Source: Streptomyces sp. NBC_00247
GTDB lineage: Bacteria > Actinomycetota > Actinomycetes > Streptomycetales > Streptomycetaceae
DNA length: 64,000 nucleotides
Assembly: GCF_036188265.1 (NCBI RefSeq)
Contig: NZ_CP108093.1
Span: forward strand, 5,352,001 to 5,416,000
Direction of reading: 5' to 3'
The notes below the pieces were generated by a model. The model saw nothing but the letters and a program-made list of their open reading frames with translations. It was not told the DNA's origin and did not search any database. Below, piece after piece: positions 40,519-48,920 of this stretch (position 1 is its first letter; every line of letters starts with the position of its first letter). Position numbers and translations under genes: made by a program.

Positions 40519-41580
40519 GTGGCGTCCCATCGCCGTCCCACCCAGTCCGGCCTCAACCGGGGCGTCCGCGCCACGGTGCTGACCGCCGCCGCGGCGAGCG
40601 CGGCCGCCGGCCTCACCGGGGCGCCCGCGAGCGCGGAACCGGCGCACGACCGGGAGGCCACCCGGGCCCGCGTCGACCAGTTGTACGGCGAGGCGGAGCG
40701 GGCCACCGAGAAGTTCAACCGGGCCGGCGAGGACACCGACCGCCTCCGCGAGAAGGTCGACCGGGCCCAGGAGGCCGCCGCCCGCACCCAGGCCGCCCTC
40801 AACGAGATGCGCGGGGGCCTCGGTGCCGTCGCCGGGGCGCAGTACCGCGCCGGATCCCTCGATCCCGCCCTGGCGCTGCTGTTCTCCTCGGACCCGGACA
40901 CCTACCTCGACCGGGCCGCCACCCTCGACCGGCTCGGCGAGCGCCAGTCGCTCGTGCTCGACAAGCTCCGCCGGACCCGCCAGAAGATGGAGCAGATCCG
41001 CGCCGAGGCCGCGGACGACCTGCGGGACCTGGAACGCGGCCGAGCCGCCGTGGCCCGCCACAAGCACACCGTCGAGACCAAGCTCGCCGAGGCCCGCAGG
41101 CTGCTGGCCGCCCTTCCCCCCGAGGAGCGCGCCGCCCTCGACGACCACGCGTCCCGCTCCGGCCGTCCCCCCGGCCCGGGCGGCTCCGGGGGCCCGGAGG
41201 CCCTGCGGGCGGCCACCGGAAGCCTTCCGGGCTCGGCCAGAGCCCTGGCCGCCCTGGCCGCCGCCCAGCAGGCACTGGGCAGCCCGTACGTCTGGGGAGC
41301 CAACGGCCCGGGCAGCTTCGACTGCTCCGGGCTCATGCAGTGGGCCTACGCCCGCGCGGGCGTGAGCCTGCCCCGCACCTCCCAGGCCCAGCGGTACGCG
41401 GGCCGCATGGTGCCGCTCTCCCAGGCACGCCCCGGGGATCTCGTCGCCTACCGGGCGGACGCCAGCCACATCGCCATGTACGCCGGGAACGGCCAGGTCA
41501 TCCACGCCCCGTACCCCGGTGCCCAGGTCCGCTTCGACCCCGTCGGCATGATGCCCGTCTCCTCGGTCACCCGCGTCTGA
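40519..41580 (+). CDS. NlpC/P60 peptidoglycan endopeptidase, second copy
   Basis: A 353-residue paralogue of the gene before it: both open with ASHRRP and share the same layout. Signal peptide to about residue 35 (GAPASAEPA), coiled coil 40-215, a Gly/Pro linker (GRPPGPGGSGG), and the catalytic domain with FDCSGLMQWAYARAG, ASHIAMYAG and HAPYPGAQV. GGAAGGAG precedes the GTG. The pair parallels mycobacterial NlpC/P60 genes near qcrCAB-trpD (Rv2190c). Probably functions in septal or hyphal wall cleavage. Confidence 0.92.
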   Translation: MASHRRPTQSGLNRGVRATVLTAAAASAAAGLTGAPASAEPAHDREATRARVDQLYGEAERATEKFNRAGEDTDRLREKVDRAQEAAARTQAALNEMRGGLGAVAGAQYRAGSLDPALALLFSSDPDTYLDRAATLDRLGERQSLVLDKLRRTRQKMEQIRAEAADDLRDLERGRAAVARHKHTVETKLAEARRLLAALPPEERAALDDHASRSGRPPGPGGSGGPEALRAATGSLPGSARALAALAAAQQALGSPYVWGANGPGSFDCSGLMQWAYARAGVSLPRTSQAQRYAGRMVPLSQARPGDLVAYRADASHIAMYAGNGQVIHAPYPGAQVRFDPVGMMPVSSVTRV

Positions 41581-41596
41581 CCGTACGATCGGCGCA

Positions 41597-42880
41597 ATGG
41601 CAGAACTGGCGCCACCCCGGTCCGACGCGCGGCGGGGCCGCCCCCGCACCCGGCGTGCGGCGGGCGCCCCGCTCGTCGGCCTGCTCGTCGCCGGGCTGCT
41701 GTCCGCCGGAGGGTGCGCCGCCCCCCACCGCACCGCCGACGCCGCCACCGCCCGACAGATCACCACGGTCCTGGACCGGCGGGCCGCCGCCGTGCTGCAC
41801 CACGACACCGCCGCCTACCTGGCCGTGGTCGACCCGGACGCCACCGCGCTGCGCACGGCCCAGCGCACCACGCTGGCCGCCCTGGCGGACGTGCCCCTGC
41901 GGTCCTGGACGTACACCGTGAAGGCGGTGACCGCGCGGGGCGCCGACCGGGCCAGCGCCGACGTCGAGCTGGACTACCGCGTCGCGGGCTTCGACACCGC
42001 GCCCGCGACCGCCCGCCGCACCGTGGAGCTCGCCCGGGACGGCTCCGCCGGGTCCTGGTACCTCACGGCGGACCGGCCCGCGAAGGGCGCGGCCGTACCG
42101 CTGTGGGACCAGGGCAAGGTGGTCGCGGTGCACGGCACCCACAGCCTGGTCCTCGGCGTCGGCCGCCCGGCGAAGGAGCTCCGCGAGATCGCGGAGACCG
42201 CGGACGAGGCGGTCCCGGCCGTCTCCACCGCCTGGCCGGACACCTGGGCGGCGCGGGTGGTCTACCTCGTCCCCGCCTCCACCCGGGACATGGCGGAGCT
42301 GCTGGGCTCGGCGGACGGGAGCTACCGCGGGATAGCCGCGGTCACTACCGGCGCGGTCTCCGACGGCGAAGGGCACCCGGGCCTCGCGGACCGGGTCGTC
42401 GTCAACCCGGAGGCGTACGCCACCCTCGGCACCTTCGGCCGCAGGGTCGTCCTCACCCACGAGACCACGCACGTGGCGACCCGTACCACCACCACGGCGG
42501 CCACCCCGCTCTGGCTCTCCGAGGGGTTCGCCGACTGGGCCGCGTACCGGCAGGAGGACCGTACGGCCGGTGAGATCGCCCCCGAACTCGTCACCGCGGT
42601 CCGCGCCCGGGACCTGCCCGCCGCGCTGCCCCTGGACGACGACTTCGCCTTCGACCGGGACGCGGACGAGCTGGCGCGGGCGTACGAGGGCGGCTGGCTC
42701 GCCTGCGCGCTCATCGCCGGGGAGTGGGGCGAGGACGCGCTCAGGGAGCTCTACCGGGAGGTGGGGGCCCACGACGGACGCGGGGGGGCGGTGGACACGG
42801 CGATGGAGAAGGTCCTCGGCATCGGCGAGCGGGAGTTCACCACCCGTTGGCGGAACTACCTCGCCGACCGGCTCGGCTGA
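41597..42880 (+). CDS. Gluzincin-type metallopeptidase lipoprotein
   Basis: A 427-residue lipoprotein, signal ending in LLSAGGC at about residue 40. The middle (50-170) resembles an NTF2-like fold (ITTVLDRRAAAVLHHDTAAYL). The peptidase domain has HETTH at 288-292 and LSEGF with Glu309, the usual HExxH plus Glu of the peptidase-MA clan. The C-terminus has GGWLACALIAGEWGED and REFTTRWRNYLADRLG. It begins 16 bases after the NlpC/P60 gene but has a TACGAT -10 hexamer (41584-41589) 7 bases before the ATG, so a leaderless transcript is likely. Its last 25 bases overlap the convergent glycosyltransferase gene. Confidence 0.85.
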   Translation: MAELAPPRSDARRGRPRTRRAAGAPLVGLLVAGLLSAGGCAAPHRTADAATARQITTVLDRRAAAVLHHDTAAYLAVVDPDATALRTAQRTTLAALADVPLRSWTYTVKAVTARGADRASADVELDYRVAGFDTAPATARRTVELARDGSAGSWYLTADRPAKGAAVPLWDQGKVVAVHGTHSLVLGVGRPAKELREIAETADEAVPAVSTAWPDTWAARVVYLVPASTRDMAELLGSADGSYRGIAAVTTGAVSDGEGHPGLADRVVVNPEAYATLGTFGRRVVLTHETTHVATRTTTTAATPLWLSEGFADWAAYRQEDRTAGEIAPELVTAVRARDLPAALPLDDDFAFDRDADELARAYEGGWLACALIAGEWGEDALRELYREVGAHDGRGGAVDTAMEKVLGIGEREFTTRWRNYLADRLG

Positions 42881-44094
42881 GGCACCCGGGCAGCCGGTCC
42901 GACCGCCTCCTCCGCGGCCACCGGTCCAGCCGCGCGCCACAGCCTCGCCGCCGCGATCACCGCCGCGGCGACCAGCAGCCCGTTCCGCACCAGGAGCAGG
43001 GCCACGCCCGTGCCGTCGCTCGCCACCACGTGCACGAAGCCGAGCGGGAACTCCAGGAAGGTCACCGGGCAGGCCAGCAGGACCAGGCACACGGGCCGGC
43101 CCATCCGGCTGCCCGGGAGGACCAGGCAGACCGCGGCCAGCCCGACCAGCCACACCAGGTACTGCGGGCTGATCACCCGGCTCGTCGTCGTGAACAGCAG
43201 CACCGCCGTGAACGCCGCGTCCGCCGCGGTGTGCGCCGCGAACGTACGCGCCCGCAGCCGCCACACCACCAGCCAGCCGAACCCCGCCACGCTCAGCCAG
43301 AGCGCCAGCGACGACACCAGGCCCACCCCCGGCCCGAGGAACTCCATCGAGCCGTAGGACAGTTCGATCCGTCCCGGCCAGCCGGACCGCCGGGCCAGAT
43401 GGAGCGCCAGCCCGCCCAGCGACTCGATCTCGGTGCCCCGGTCCCGCTGATGGGCGAGGAACCCGAACGCACCCGGCATCGCCAGCCAGAACCCCGCCGC
43501 CACCACCCCGGCCACCACCACCGCCGCCGACCAGGCACGCCGGGTCACCCGCCCCGGGGCGGTCCCCAGCAGCACCAGCACCGGCCACACCTTCAGCAGC
43601 GCCCCGAACGCCGCCAGCGCCCCCAGCACCCTCGGGCGCCGCACCCCGGCCAGCAGCCCCGCCACCGCGACCGCCGCCACCATCAGGTCGTACCGGGCGT
43701 AGACGGTCGGGCCCAGCAGCGGTACTCCCGCCACCCAGACCCAGGCGCCCGCGCGCCGCGCCCCCGGCCGGGAGCCCGCCCGCGCCAGCACGCCCAGCAC
43801 CAACGCGTCGCAGACCAGCACGAGCACGGAGAACGCCGTCGCGTACTCCAGGAACGGCAGCAACGCGGGGGCCAGGACGGGCAGCGCCGCCGCCGGCGGG
43901 TACTGCCAGGTGAGGTCGCCCGGCGGGAAGACCCCGGTGCGCAGCACGTCGTACCAGCCCCGGTAGATCACCGAGACGTCCACGGTGACGTCCAGACCCG
44001 GCGCGGTGGCCACCTTCAGCACCCAGAGCAGCAGAGTCGCCCTGGTCGGCACCCAGACAGCGAGGAGTGCCACCGTGCCGGCCCGTCCCGTCAT
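42856..44094 (-). CDS. GT87/DUF2029-type polyprenyl-phosphate mannosyltransferase-like membrane protein
   Basis: A 412-residue protein with about ten helices. The first exported loop has DVSVIYRGWYDVLRTGVFPPGDLTWQYPPAA, with the acidic residue and YPP typical of GT87 (DUF2029) enzymes such as mycobacterial Rv2181, which add mannose from polyprenyl-phosphate-mannose to lipoglycans. VISPQYLVWLVGLAAV is another family mark. The ATG at 44094 has GGGAG 5 bases ahead. The neighbouring PimB-like gene supports a role in mannolipid synthesis; the substrate is inferred. Confidence 0.85.
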   Translation of the reverse strand: MTGRAGTVALLAVWVPTRATLLLWVLKVATAPGLDVTVDVSVIYRGWYDVLRTGVFPPGDLTWQYPPAAALPVLAPALLPFLEYATAFSVLVLVCDALVLGVLARAGSRPGARRAGAWVWVAGVPLLGPTVYARYDLMVAAVAVAGLLAGVRRPRVLGALAAFGALLKVWPVLVLLGTAPGRVTRRAWSAAVVVAGVVAAGFWLAMPGAFGFLAHQRDRGTEIESLGGLALHLARRSGWPGRIELSYGSMEFLGPGVGLVSSLALWLSVAGFGWLVVWRLRARTFAAHTAADAAFTAVLLFTTTSRVISPQYLVWLVGLAAVCLVLPGSRMGRPVCLVLLACPVTFLEFPLGFVHVVASDGTGVALLLVRNGLLVAAAVIAAARLWRAAGPVAAEEAVGPAARVPQPSRSAR

Positions 44095-44254
44095 GGCGCT
44101 CCCAAGGGTCCGTCGTCCGGAGCCATGATGCCGGGCGCCGCCTCGCGCGGGACTCAGGCGCGGCCGGGAACCGTTCCCGGACCCGGCGGCCGGGGGACGT
44201 ACCGCTCCGGGTGGCGGTCCGTCACGCGCCGGGCGTCCGTTACTGTCGGCGGCG

Positions 44255-45397
44255 ATGGACAAGACCCTGATCGTGACCAACGACTTCCCGCCCCGCCCCG
44301 GTGGCATCCAGGCGTTCCTGCACAACATGGCGCTGCGGCTGGACCCCGGACAGCTCGTCGTCTACGCCTCCACCTGGAAGCGGACCGAGGAGGGCGTACG
44401 GGCCACCGCCGACTTCGACGCCGAACAGCCCTTCACCGTGGTCCGGGACCGCACGACGATGCTGCTGCCCACCCCCCGGGTCACCCGCCGCGCGGCCGGG
44501 CTGCTGCGGGAGCACGGCTGCGCCTCCGTGTGGTTCGGCGCCGCCGCCCCGCTCGGCCTGATGGCCCCCGCGCTGCGCCGGGCCGGGGCCCGCCGGCTCG
44601 TCGCCACCAGCCACGGCCACGAGGCGGGCTGGGCCCAACTGCCCGCCTCCCGGCAGCTGCTGCGCCGCATCGGGGAGGGCACCGACACGATCACCTACCT
44701 CGGTGAGTACACCCGGTCCCGGATCGCCGCCGCGCTCACCCCCGAGGCGGCGGCCCGCATGGTGCAACTCCCGCCCGGCGTCGACGAGAAGACCTTCCAT
44801 CCGGCGTCCGGCGGCGACCGGGTCAGGGCCCGGCTCGGGCTCACCGACCGGCCCGTGGTCGTCTGCGTCTCCCGGCTGGTGCCGCGCAAGGGCCAGGACA
44901 CCCTGATCCTTGCGATGCCCGCGATCCTGGCCCGCCACCCCGACACCGTGCTGCTGATCGTCGGCGGCGGCCCGTACGCCGAGGACCTGGAGCGGCTCGC
45001 CGCCGAGACCGGGGTGAGCCGCTCCGTGCGCTTCACCGGCTCCGTGCCCTGGGAGGAGCTCCCCGCGCACTACGGCGCCGGCGACGTCTTCGCGATGCCC
45101 TGCCGGACCCGGCGCGGCGGCCTCGACGTGGAGGGCCTCGGCATCGTCTACCTGGAGGCCTCGGCCACCGGGCTGCCGGTGGTGGCGGGGGACTCGGGCG
45201 GGGCGCCCGACGCGGTCCTGGACGGCGAGACCGGCTGGGTGGTGCGCGGCGGCGACGCCGAGGACACCGCCGACCGGATCGTCACCCTGCTCGGCGACGC
45301 GGAACTGCGCCGCCGGATGGGGGAGCGGGGGCGTGAGTGGGTCGAGGAGAAGTGGCGCTGGGACCTGCTCGCCGACAAGCTCCGCACCCTGCTCTGA
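44255..45397 (+). CDS. GT4-family glycosyltransferase, PimB-like mannosyltransferase
   Basis: A 380-residue two-domain (GT-B) enzyme. The N-terminal half has IVTNDFPPRPGGIQAFLHNM and ATSHGHEAGWAQLP; the C-terminal half has VVVCVSRLVPRKGQDTLI, IVGGGPYAEDLERLA, and the sugar-nucleotide Glu motif LDVEGLGIVYLEASATGLPVVAG. It resembles mycobacterial PimB (Rv2188c), which adds the second mannose to phosphatidylinositol mannoside at the cytosolic face. ATG; TACTGT lies 8 bases ahead without Shine-Dalgarno, so probably leaderless. A 30-bp hairpin follows. Confidence 0.88.
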   Translation: MDKTLIVTNDFPPRPGGIQAFLHNMALRLDPGQLVVYASTWKRTEEGVRATADFDAEQPFTVVRDRTTMLLPTPRVTRRAAGLLREHGCASVWFGAAAPLGLMAPALRRAGARRLVATSHGHEAGWAQLPASRQLLRRIGEGTDTITYLGEYTRSRIAAALTPEAAARMVQLPPGVDEKTFHPASGGDRVRARLGLTDRPVVVCVSRLVPRKGQDTLILAMPAILARHPDTVLLIVGGGPYAEDLERLAAETGVSRSVRFTGSVPWEELPAHYGAGDVFAMPCRTRRGGLDVEGLGIVYLEASATGLPVVAGDSGGAPDAVLDGETGWVVRGGDAEDTADRIVTLLGDAELRRRMGERGREWVEEKWRWDLLADKLRTLL

Positions 45398-45403
45398 CCG
45401 GGC

Positions 45404-45466
45404 GCCGCGCACGACGGGAGGCCCGTACGCGATCCGATCGCGTACGGGCCTCCCGTCGTGCGCGGC
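45404..45466. terminator. Very strong bidirectional terminator
   Basis: Perfect 30-bp arms (45404-45433 and 45437-45466) with a 3-base loop, filling the space between the convergent GT4 and acyl-CoA ligase genes. The longest hairpin in the window. Confidence 0.9.
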
Positions 45467-45470
45467 GGGA

Positions 45471-47267
45471 TCAGCCGCCGTAGATCGACTCGATCTCGTG
45501 GGCGAAGTCCTTGGCGACCACGTTCCGCTTCAGCTTCAGCGAGGGGGTGATGTGCCCCGCCTCCTCGGTGAGCTGGGCGTCCAGGACACGGAACTTGCGC
45601 ACCGACTCCGCCTTGGAGACCGCCGCGTTCCCGTCGTCCACCGCCCGCTGGATCTCCGCCAGCAGTTCGGCGTCCTCGCGCAGCGAGCGGGCGGTGGAAC
45701 CGGCGGGCCTGCCGTGCTCGTCGGCCCAGCGGCCGAGGAACTCCTCGTCCAGCGTGACCAGCGCGCCGACGAACGGCCGCCCGTCGCCCACCACCATGCA
45801 CTCGGCCACCAGGGCGTGGGCGCGGATGCGGTCCTCGATCACCGCGGGGGCGACGTTCTTGCCGCCCGCCGTCACGATGATCTCCTTCTTGCGGCCGGTG
45901 ATCGCGAGATAGCCGTCCTCGTCCAGGGTGCCGATGTCACCGGTGTGGAACCAGCCGTCGGCCAGCGCCTCGGCGGTCGCCGCCTCGTTGCCCCAGTACC
46001 CCGTGAACAGGTGCTCGCCGTGCAGCAGGACCTCGCCGTCGTCGGCGATCCGCACCACCGAGCCGGGCAGCGGCTGGCCGACCGTACCGATCTTCGGCCG
46101 GTCCCACGGGTTGAAGGCGGTGGCGGCGCAGCTCTCGGTGAGGCCGTAGCCCTCCAGGACGGTGAAGCCGATGCCCCGGTAGAAGTGGCCGAGCCGCTCG
46201 CCGAGCGGGGCGCCGCCGGAGATCGCGTACTCGCCGCGCCCGCCGAGGACCGCGCGGAGCTTGCCGTAGACGAGCTTGTCGAAGAGGCGGTGCCGCAGCT
46301 TCAGTCCGAGGGAGACGCCCTTGGGGCTGCTCAGCGCCTGGCTGTGGGCGATGGCCGTCGACGCCGCGCGGTCGAAGATCCGGCCCTTGCCGTCGCTCTG
46401 CGCCTTGGCGCGGGCCGCGTTGTAGACCTTCTCGAAGACGCGCGGCACCCCGAGGATCAACGTCGGCCGGAACGAGGCCAGTTCGTCGGTGAGGTTCTTG
46501 ATGTCCGGTACGCAGCCGAGCTTGATCGGCGCCATCACGGCCGCCACCTCCACGAGCCGCCCGAAGACGTGCGCGGTGGGGAGGAAGAGCAGCACCGAGC
46601 ACTCACCGGTACGGAAGAGGGGCTTGAGCCGCTCCACGATGTTGCCGCACTCCGCGAAGAAGCTGCGGTGGGTGAGCACGCAGCCCTTGGGACGGCCGGT
46701 GGTCCCGGAGGTGTAGACGATGGTGGCCGGGTCGTCGGCCTTCGCCGCGGTCGTCCGCAGGTCCACGGTCTCCTCGGAGACCTCGCCGCCGCCCGCGTTC
46801 AGCTCCTGGACCGCGCCCCCGTCGATCTGCCAGACCTGCTTGAGCTCCGGCAGCCCTCCCCGTACGGAGGCGACCGACGCGGCGTGCGCGTCGCTTTCGA
46901 CGATCACCGCGACGGCACCGGAGTCGCCCAGGATCCACTGGATCTGCTCGGGCGAACTGGTCTCGTACACCGGTACGGTCACGGCGCCCGCGGTCCAGAT
47001 CGCGAAGTCGAGGAGCACCCACTCGAAGCGGGTGCGCGACATCAGGGCGACCCGGTCGCCGGGCTGCACGCCGGAGGCGATGAGGCCCTTGGCTGCGGTT
47101 CTGACCTCGGCCAGGAACTGGGTCGCGGTCACGTCGGTCCACACTCCGGCCACCTTGCGGCTCATCACCGCGGTGGCGGGATGCTGAGCGGCGTTGCGGC
47201 GGATGAGATCCGTCAGGTTGCCGTCCGTGGGGACCTCGTACAGGGCCGGAAGGCTGAACTCGCGCAA
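45471..47267 (-). CDS. Long-chain fatty-acid--CoA ligase (FadD15-like)
   Basis: A 598-residue adenylate-forming enzyme. AMP-binding motif IVYTSGTTGRPKGCVLTH, ISGGAPLGERLGHFYRG, EGYGLTESCAA, and the hinge WFHTGDIGTLDEDGYLAITGRKKEIIVTAGGKNVAP with the C-terminal Lys region. It activates fatty acids as acyl-AMP and transfers them to CoA. It corresponds in place and type to fadD15 (Rv2187) beside pimB in M. tuberculosis. TTG start at 47267 supported by GAGGAG 8 bases ahead. Confidence 0.9.
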   Translation of the reverse strand: MREFSLPALYEVPTDGNLTDLIRRNAAQHPATAVMSRKVAGVWTDVTATQFLAEVRTAAKGLIASGVQPGDRVALMSRTRFEWVLLDFAIWTAGAVTVPVYETSSPEQIQWILGDSGAVAVIVESDAHAASVASVRGGLPELKQVWQIDGGAVQELNAGGGEVSEETVDLRTTAAKADDPATIVYTSGTTGRPKGCVLTHRSFFAECGNIVERLKPLFRTGECSVLLFLPTAHVFGRLVEVAAVMAPIKLGCVPDIKNLTDELASFRPTLILGVPRVFEKVYNAARAKAQSDGKGRIFDRAASTAIAHSQALSSPKGVSLGLKLRHRLFDKLVYGKLRAVLGGRGEYAISGGAPLGERLGHFYRGIGFTVLEGYGLTESCAATAFNPWDRPKIGTVGQPLPGSVVRIADDGEVLLHGEHLFTGYWGNEAATAEALADGWFHTGDIGTLDEDGYLAITGRKKEIIVTAGGKNVAPAVIEDRIRAHALVAECMVVGDGRPFVGALVTLDEEFLGRWADEHGRPAGSTARSLREDAELLAEIQRAVDDGNAAVSKAESVRKFRVLDAQLTEEAGHITPSLKLKRNVVAKDFAHEIESIYGG

Positions 47268-47530
47268 GACTGCTGCTCCTCATCGGGCTCCGGTGCCACG
47301 GCTCTGTGTGACGCACCGGAAGCGGTCCACGATTGGCAGGTGCTCAGTGGGGTGAGCACGACTGGACTGCCCGGACGTTACCCACCGGTAGTGCTTCCGG
47401 ATAGAGGAGCAGGACAGATGTCTTATGCATCACATACAGAGGCCGCCGTTCCCGGAACCCTAGACCACCGCCCTCGGGACTCGGAAGTAACCGCAGGTCC
47501 GAAGCCCTGTTCAGGCCACGGGGCCGTGGT

Positions 47531-47536
47531 TAGGGT
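47531..47536 (+). promoter_or_regulatory. -10 element of a leaderless transcript
   Basis: TAGGGT six bases before the ATG at 47543 of the phosphoesterase gene, which has no proper Shine-Dalgarno. Upstream, 47268-47530 holds an inverted repeat GTGCTCA/TGAGCAC (47340-47359) and a well-spaced GAGGAG plus ATG at 47418, discussed under rejected items. Confidence 0.55.
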
Positions 47537-47542
47537 GATCAC

Positions 47543-48349
47543 ATGCGTGCAGGAGAAGAGCGGCCGACGGCGGGCCGCGGCGGCCGGACCCGCGTCCACG
47601 TGGTCAGTGACGTCCACGGCAACGCCGAGGCGCTGGCCCGTGCGGGCGACGGCGCGGACGCCCTGATCTGCCTCGGTGACCTGGTGCTCTTCCTCGACTA
47701 CGCCGACCACTCGCGCGGCATCTTCCCCGACCTCTTCGGTGTGGAGAACGCGGACCGCATCGTGGCCCTGCGCACCGCACGCCGCTACGAGGAGGCCCGC
47801 GACTTCGGCCGCGAGCTCTGGGCGGGCCTGGACCGCAACGCCGCCATCCTCGGCGCGGTCCGCAAGCAGTACGCGGAGATGTTCGCGGCCATGCCGACGC
47901 CGACGTACGCCACGTACGGCAACGTCGACGTCCCCACCCTCTGGCCCGAGTACGCGAAACCCGGCACCACCGTCCTGGACGGCCAGCGCGTGGAGATCGG
48001 CGGACGGGTCTTCGGATTCGTCGGCGGAGGGCTCAGGACCCCGATGAACACCCCCTTCGAGGTCAGCGACGAGGAGTACGCCGCGAAGCTGGAGGCGGTC
48101 GGCGAGGTCGACGTCCTCTGCACCCACATCCCGCCCGAGATGCCGGAACTCGTCTACGACACCGTCGCCCGCCGCTTCGAACGCGGCAGCCGCGCCCTGC
48201 TGGACGCGATCCGCCGCACCCGCCCCCGGTACGCCCTCTTCGGCCACGTCCACCAGCCCCTGGCCCGCCGGATGCGGATCGGCGCGACCGAGTGCGTCAA
48301 CGTCGGCCACTTCGCCTCCACCGGCAGGCCGTGGGCGCTGGAGTGGTGA
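47543..48349 (+). CDS. Calcineurin-like metallophosphoesterase
   Basis: A 268-residue cytosolic protein with all metal motifs of the superfamily: VVSDVHGNAEAL, ICLGDLVLF, TYGNVDVP, LCTHIPPEM and YALFGHVHQPL. A two-metal centre cleaving a phosphoester is expected; the substrate could be a nucleotide, nucleic acid or phosphoprotein. It lies between fadD15-like and SRPBCC genes. Confidence 0.88.
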   Translation: MRAGEERPTAGRGGRTRVHVVSDVHGNAEALARAGDGADALICLGDLVLFLDYADHSRGIFPDLFGVENADRIVALRTARRYEEARDFGRELWAGLDRNAAILGAVRKQYAEMFAAMPTPTYATYGNVDVPTLWPEYAKPGTTVLDGQRVEIGGRVFGFVGGGLRTPMNTPFEVSDEEYAAKLEAVGEVDVLCTHIPPEMPELVYDTVARRFERGSRALLDAIRRTRPRYALFGHVHQPLARRMRIGATECVNVGHFASTGRPWALEW

Positions 48350-48466
48350 AAGCCCGCGGTGGCCCGCGAGGGATGCCCGCGCGGGGCGCTCACCCGCACG
48401 CGATAGCCTGCACCCGGCAGGCTCCTGCCGAGAACGGACCGGCACAGCGCATGGAGGGCCACGGCG

Positions 48467-48916
48467 ATGGCTGAACACACCAGCTCGAGCATCACGATCG
48501 AGGCGGCACCGGCCGACGTGATGAGCGTGATCGCCGACTTCGCCCGCTACCCGGAATGGACCGGCGAGGTGAAGGAGACCGAGGTGCTGGCCACCGACGA
48601 CCGGGGTCGCGCCGAGCAGGTGCGCCTGGTCCTCGACGCCGGAGCCATCAAGGACGACCACGTCCTCGCCTACACGTGGAACGGCGACCACGAGGTCAGC
48701 TGGAGCCTCGTCAAGTCCCAGATGCTCCGCGCGCTCGACGGCACGTACGCGCTGGAGCCCCTCGCCGGCGGCGAGCGCACCGAGGTCACCTACCGGCTCG
48801 CCGTCGACGTCAAGATCCCGCTCCTCGGCATGATCAAGCGCAAGGCGGAGAAGGTCATCATCGACCGCGCGCTGGCCGGTCTGAAGAAGCGCGTCGAGTC
48901 CGCCCCCCAGGGCTGA
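48467..48916 (+). CDS. SRPBCC/START-like (polyketide cyclase family) protein
   Basis: A 149-residue helix-grip protein: ITIEAAPADVMSVIADFARYPEWTGEVKETEVL, WSLVKSQMLRALDGTYALEP, and the C-terminal amphipathic helix KVIIDRALAGLKKRVES. It should bind a hydrophobic ligand. It matches Rv2185c in position and type and runs into the ArsA-like ATPase gene 4 bases later. In mycobacteria this pair lies beside lipid genes, suggesting lipid handling; inferred. Confidence 0.88.
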   Translation: MAEHTSSSITIEAAPADVMSVIADFARYPEWTGEVKETEVLATDDRGRAEQVRLVLDAGAIKDDHVLAYTWNGDHEVSWSLVKSQMLRALDGTYALEPLAGGERTEVTYRLAVDVKIPLLGMIKRKAEKVIIDRALAGLKKRVESAPQG

Positions 48917-48920
48917 CCCG

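Noticed and set aside
47418..47666. Small frame starting MSYASHTEAAV with GAGGAG eight bases ahead
   Set aside because: The ribosome site is good, but the frame runs 124 bases into the phosphoesterase gene out of phase, and its later codons lose normal bias. The first 40 codons might be a leader peptide; evidence is too thin to annotate.
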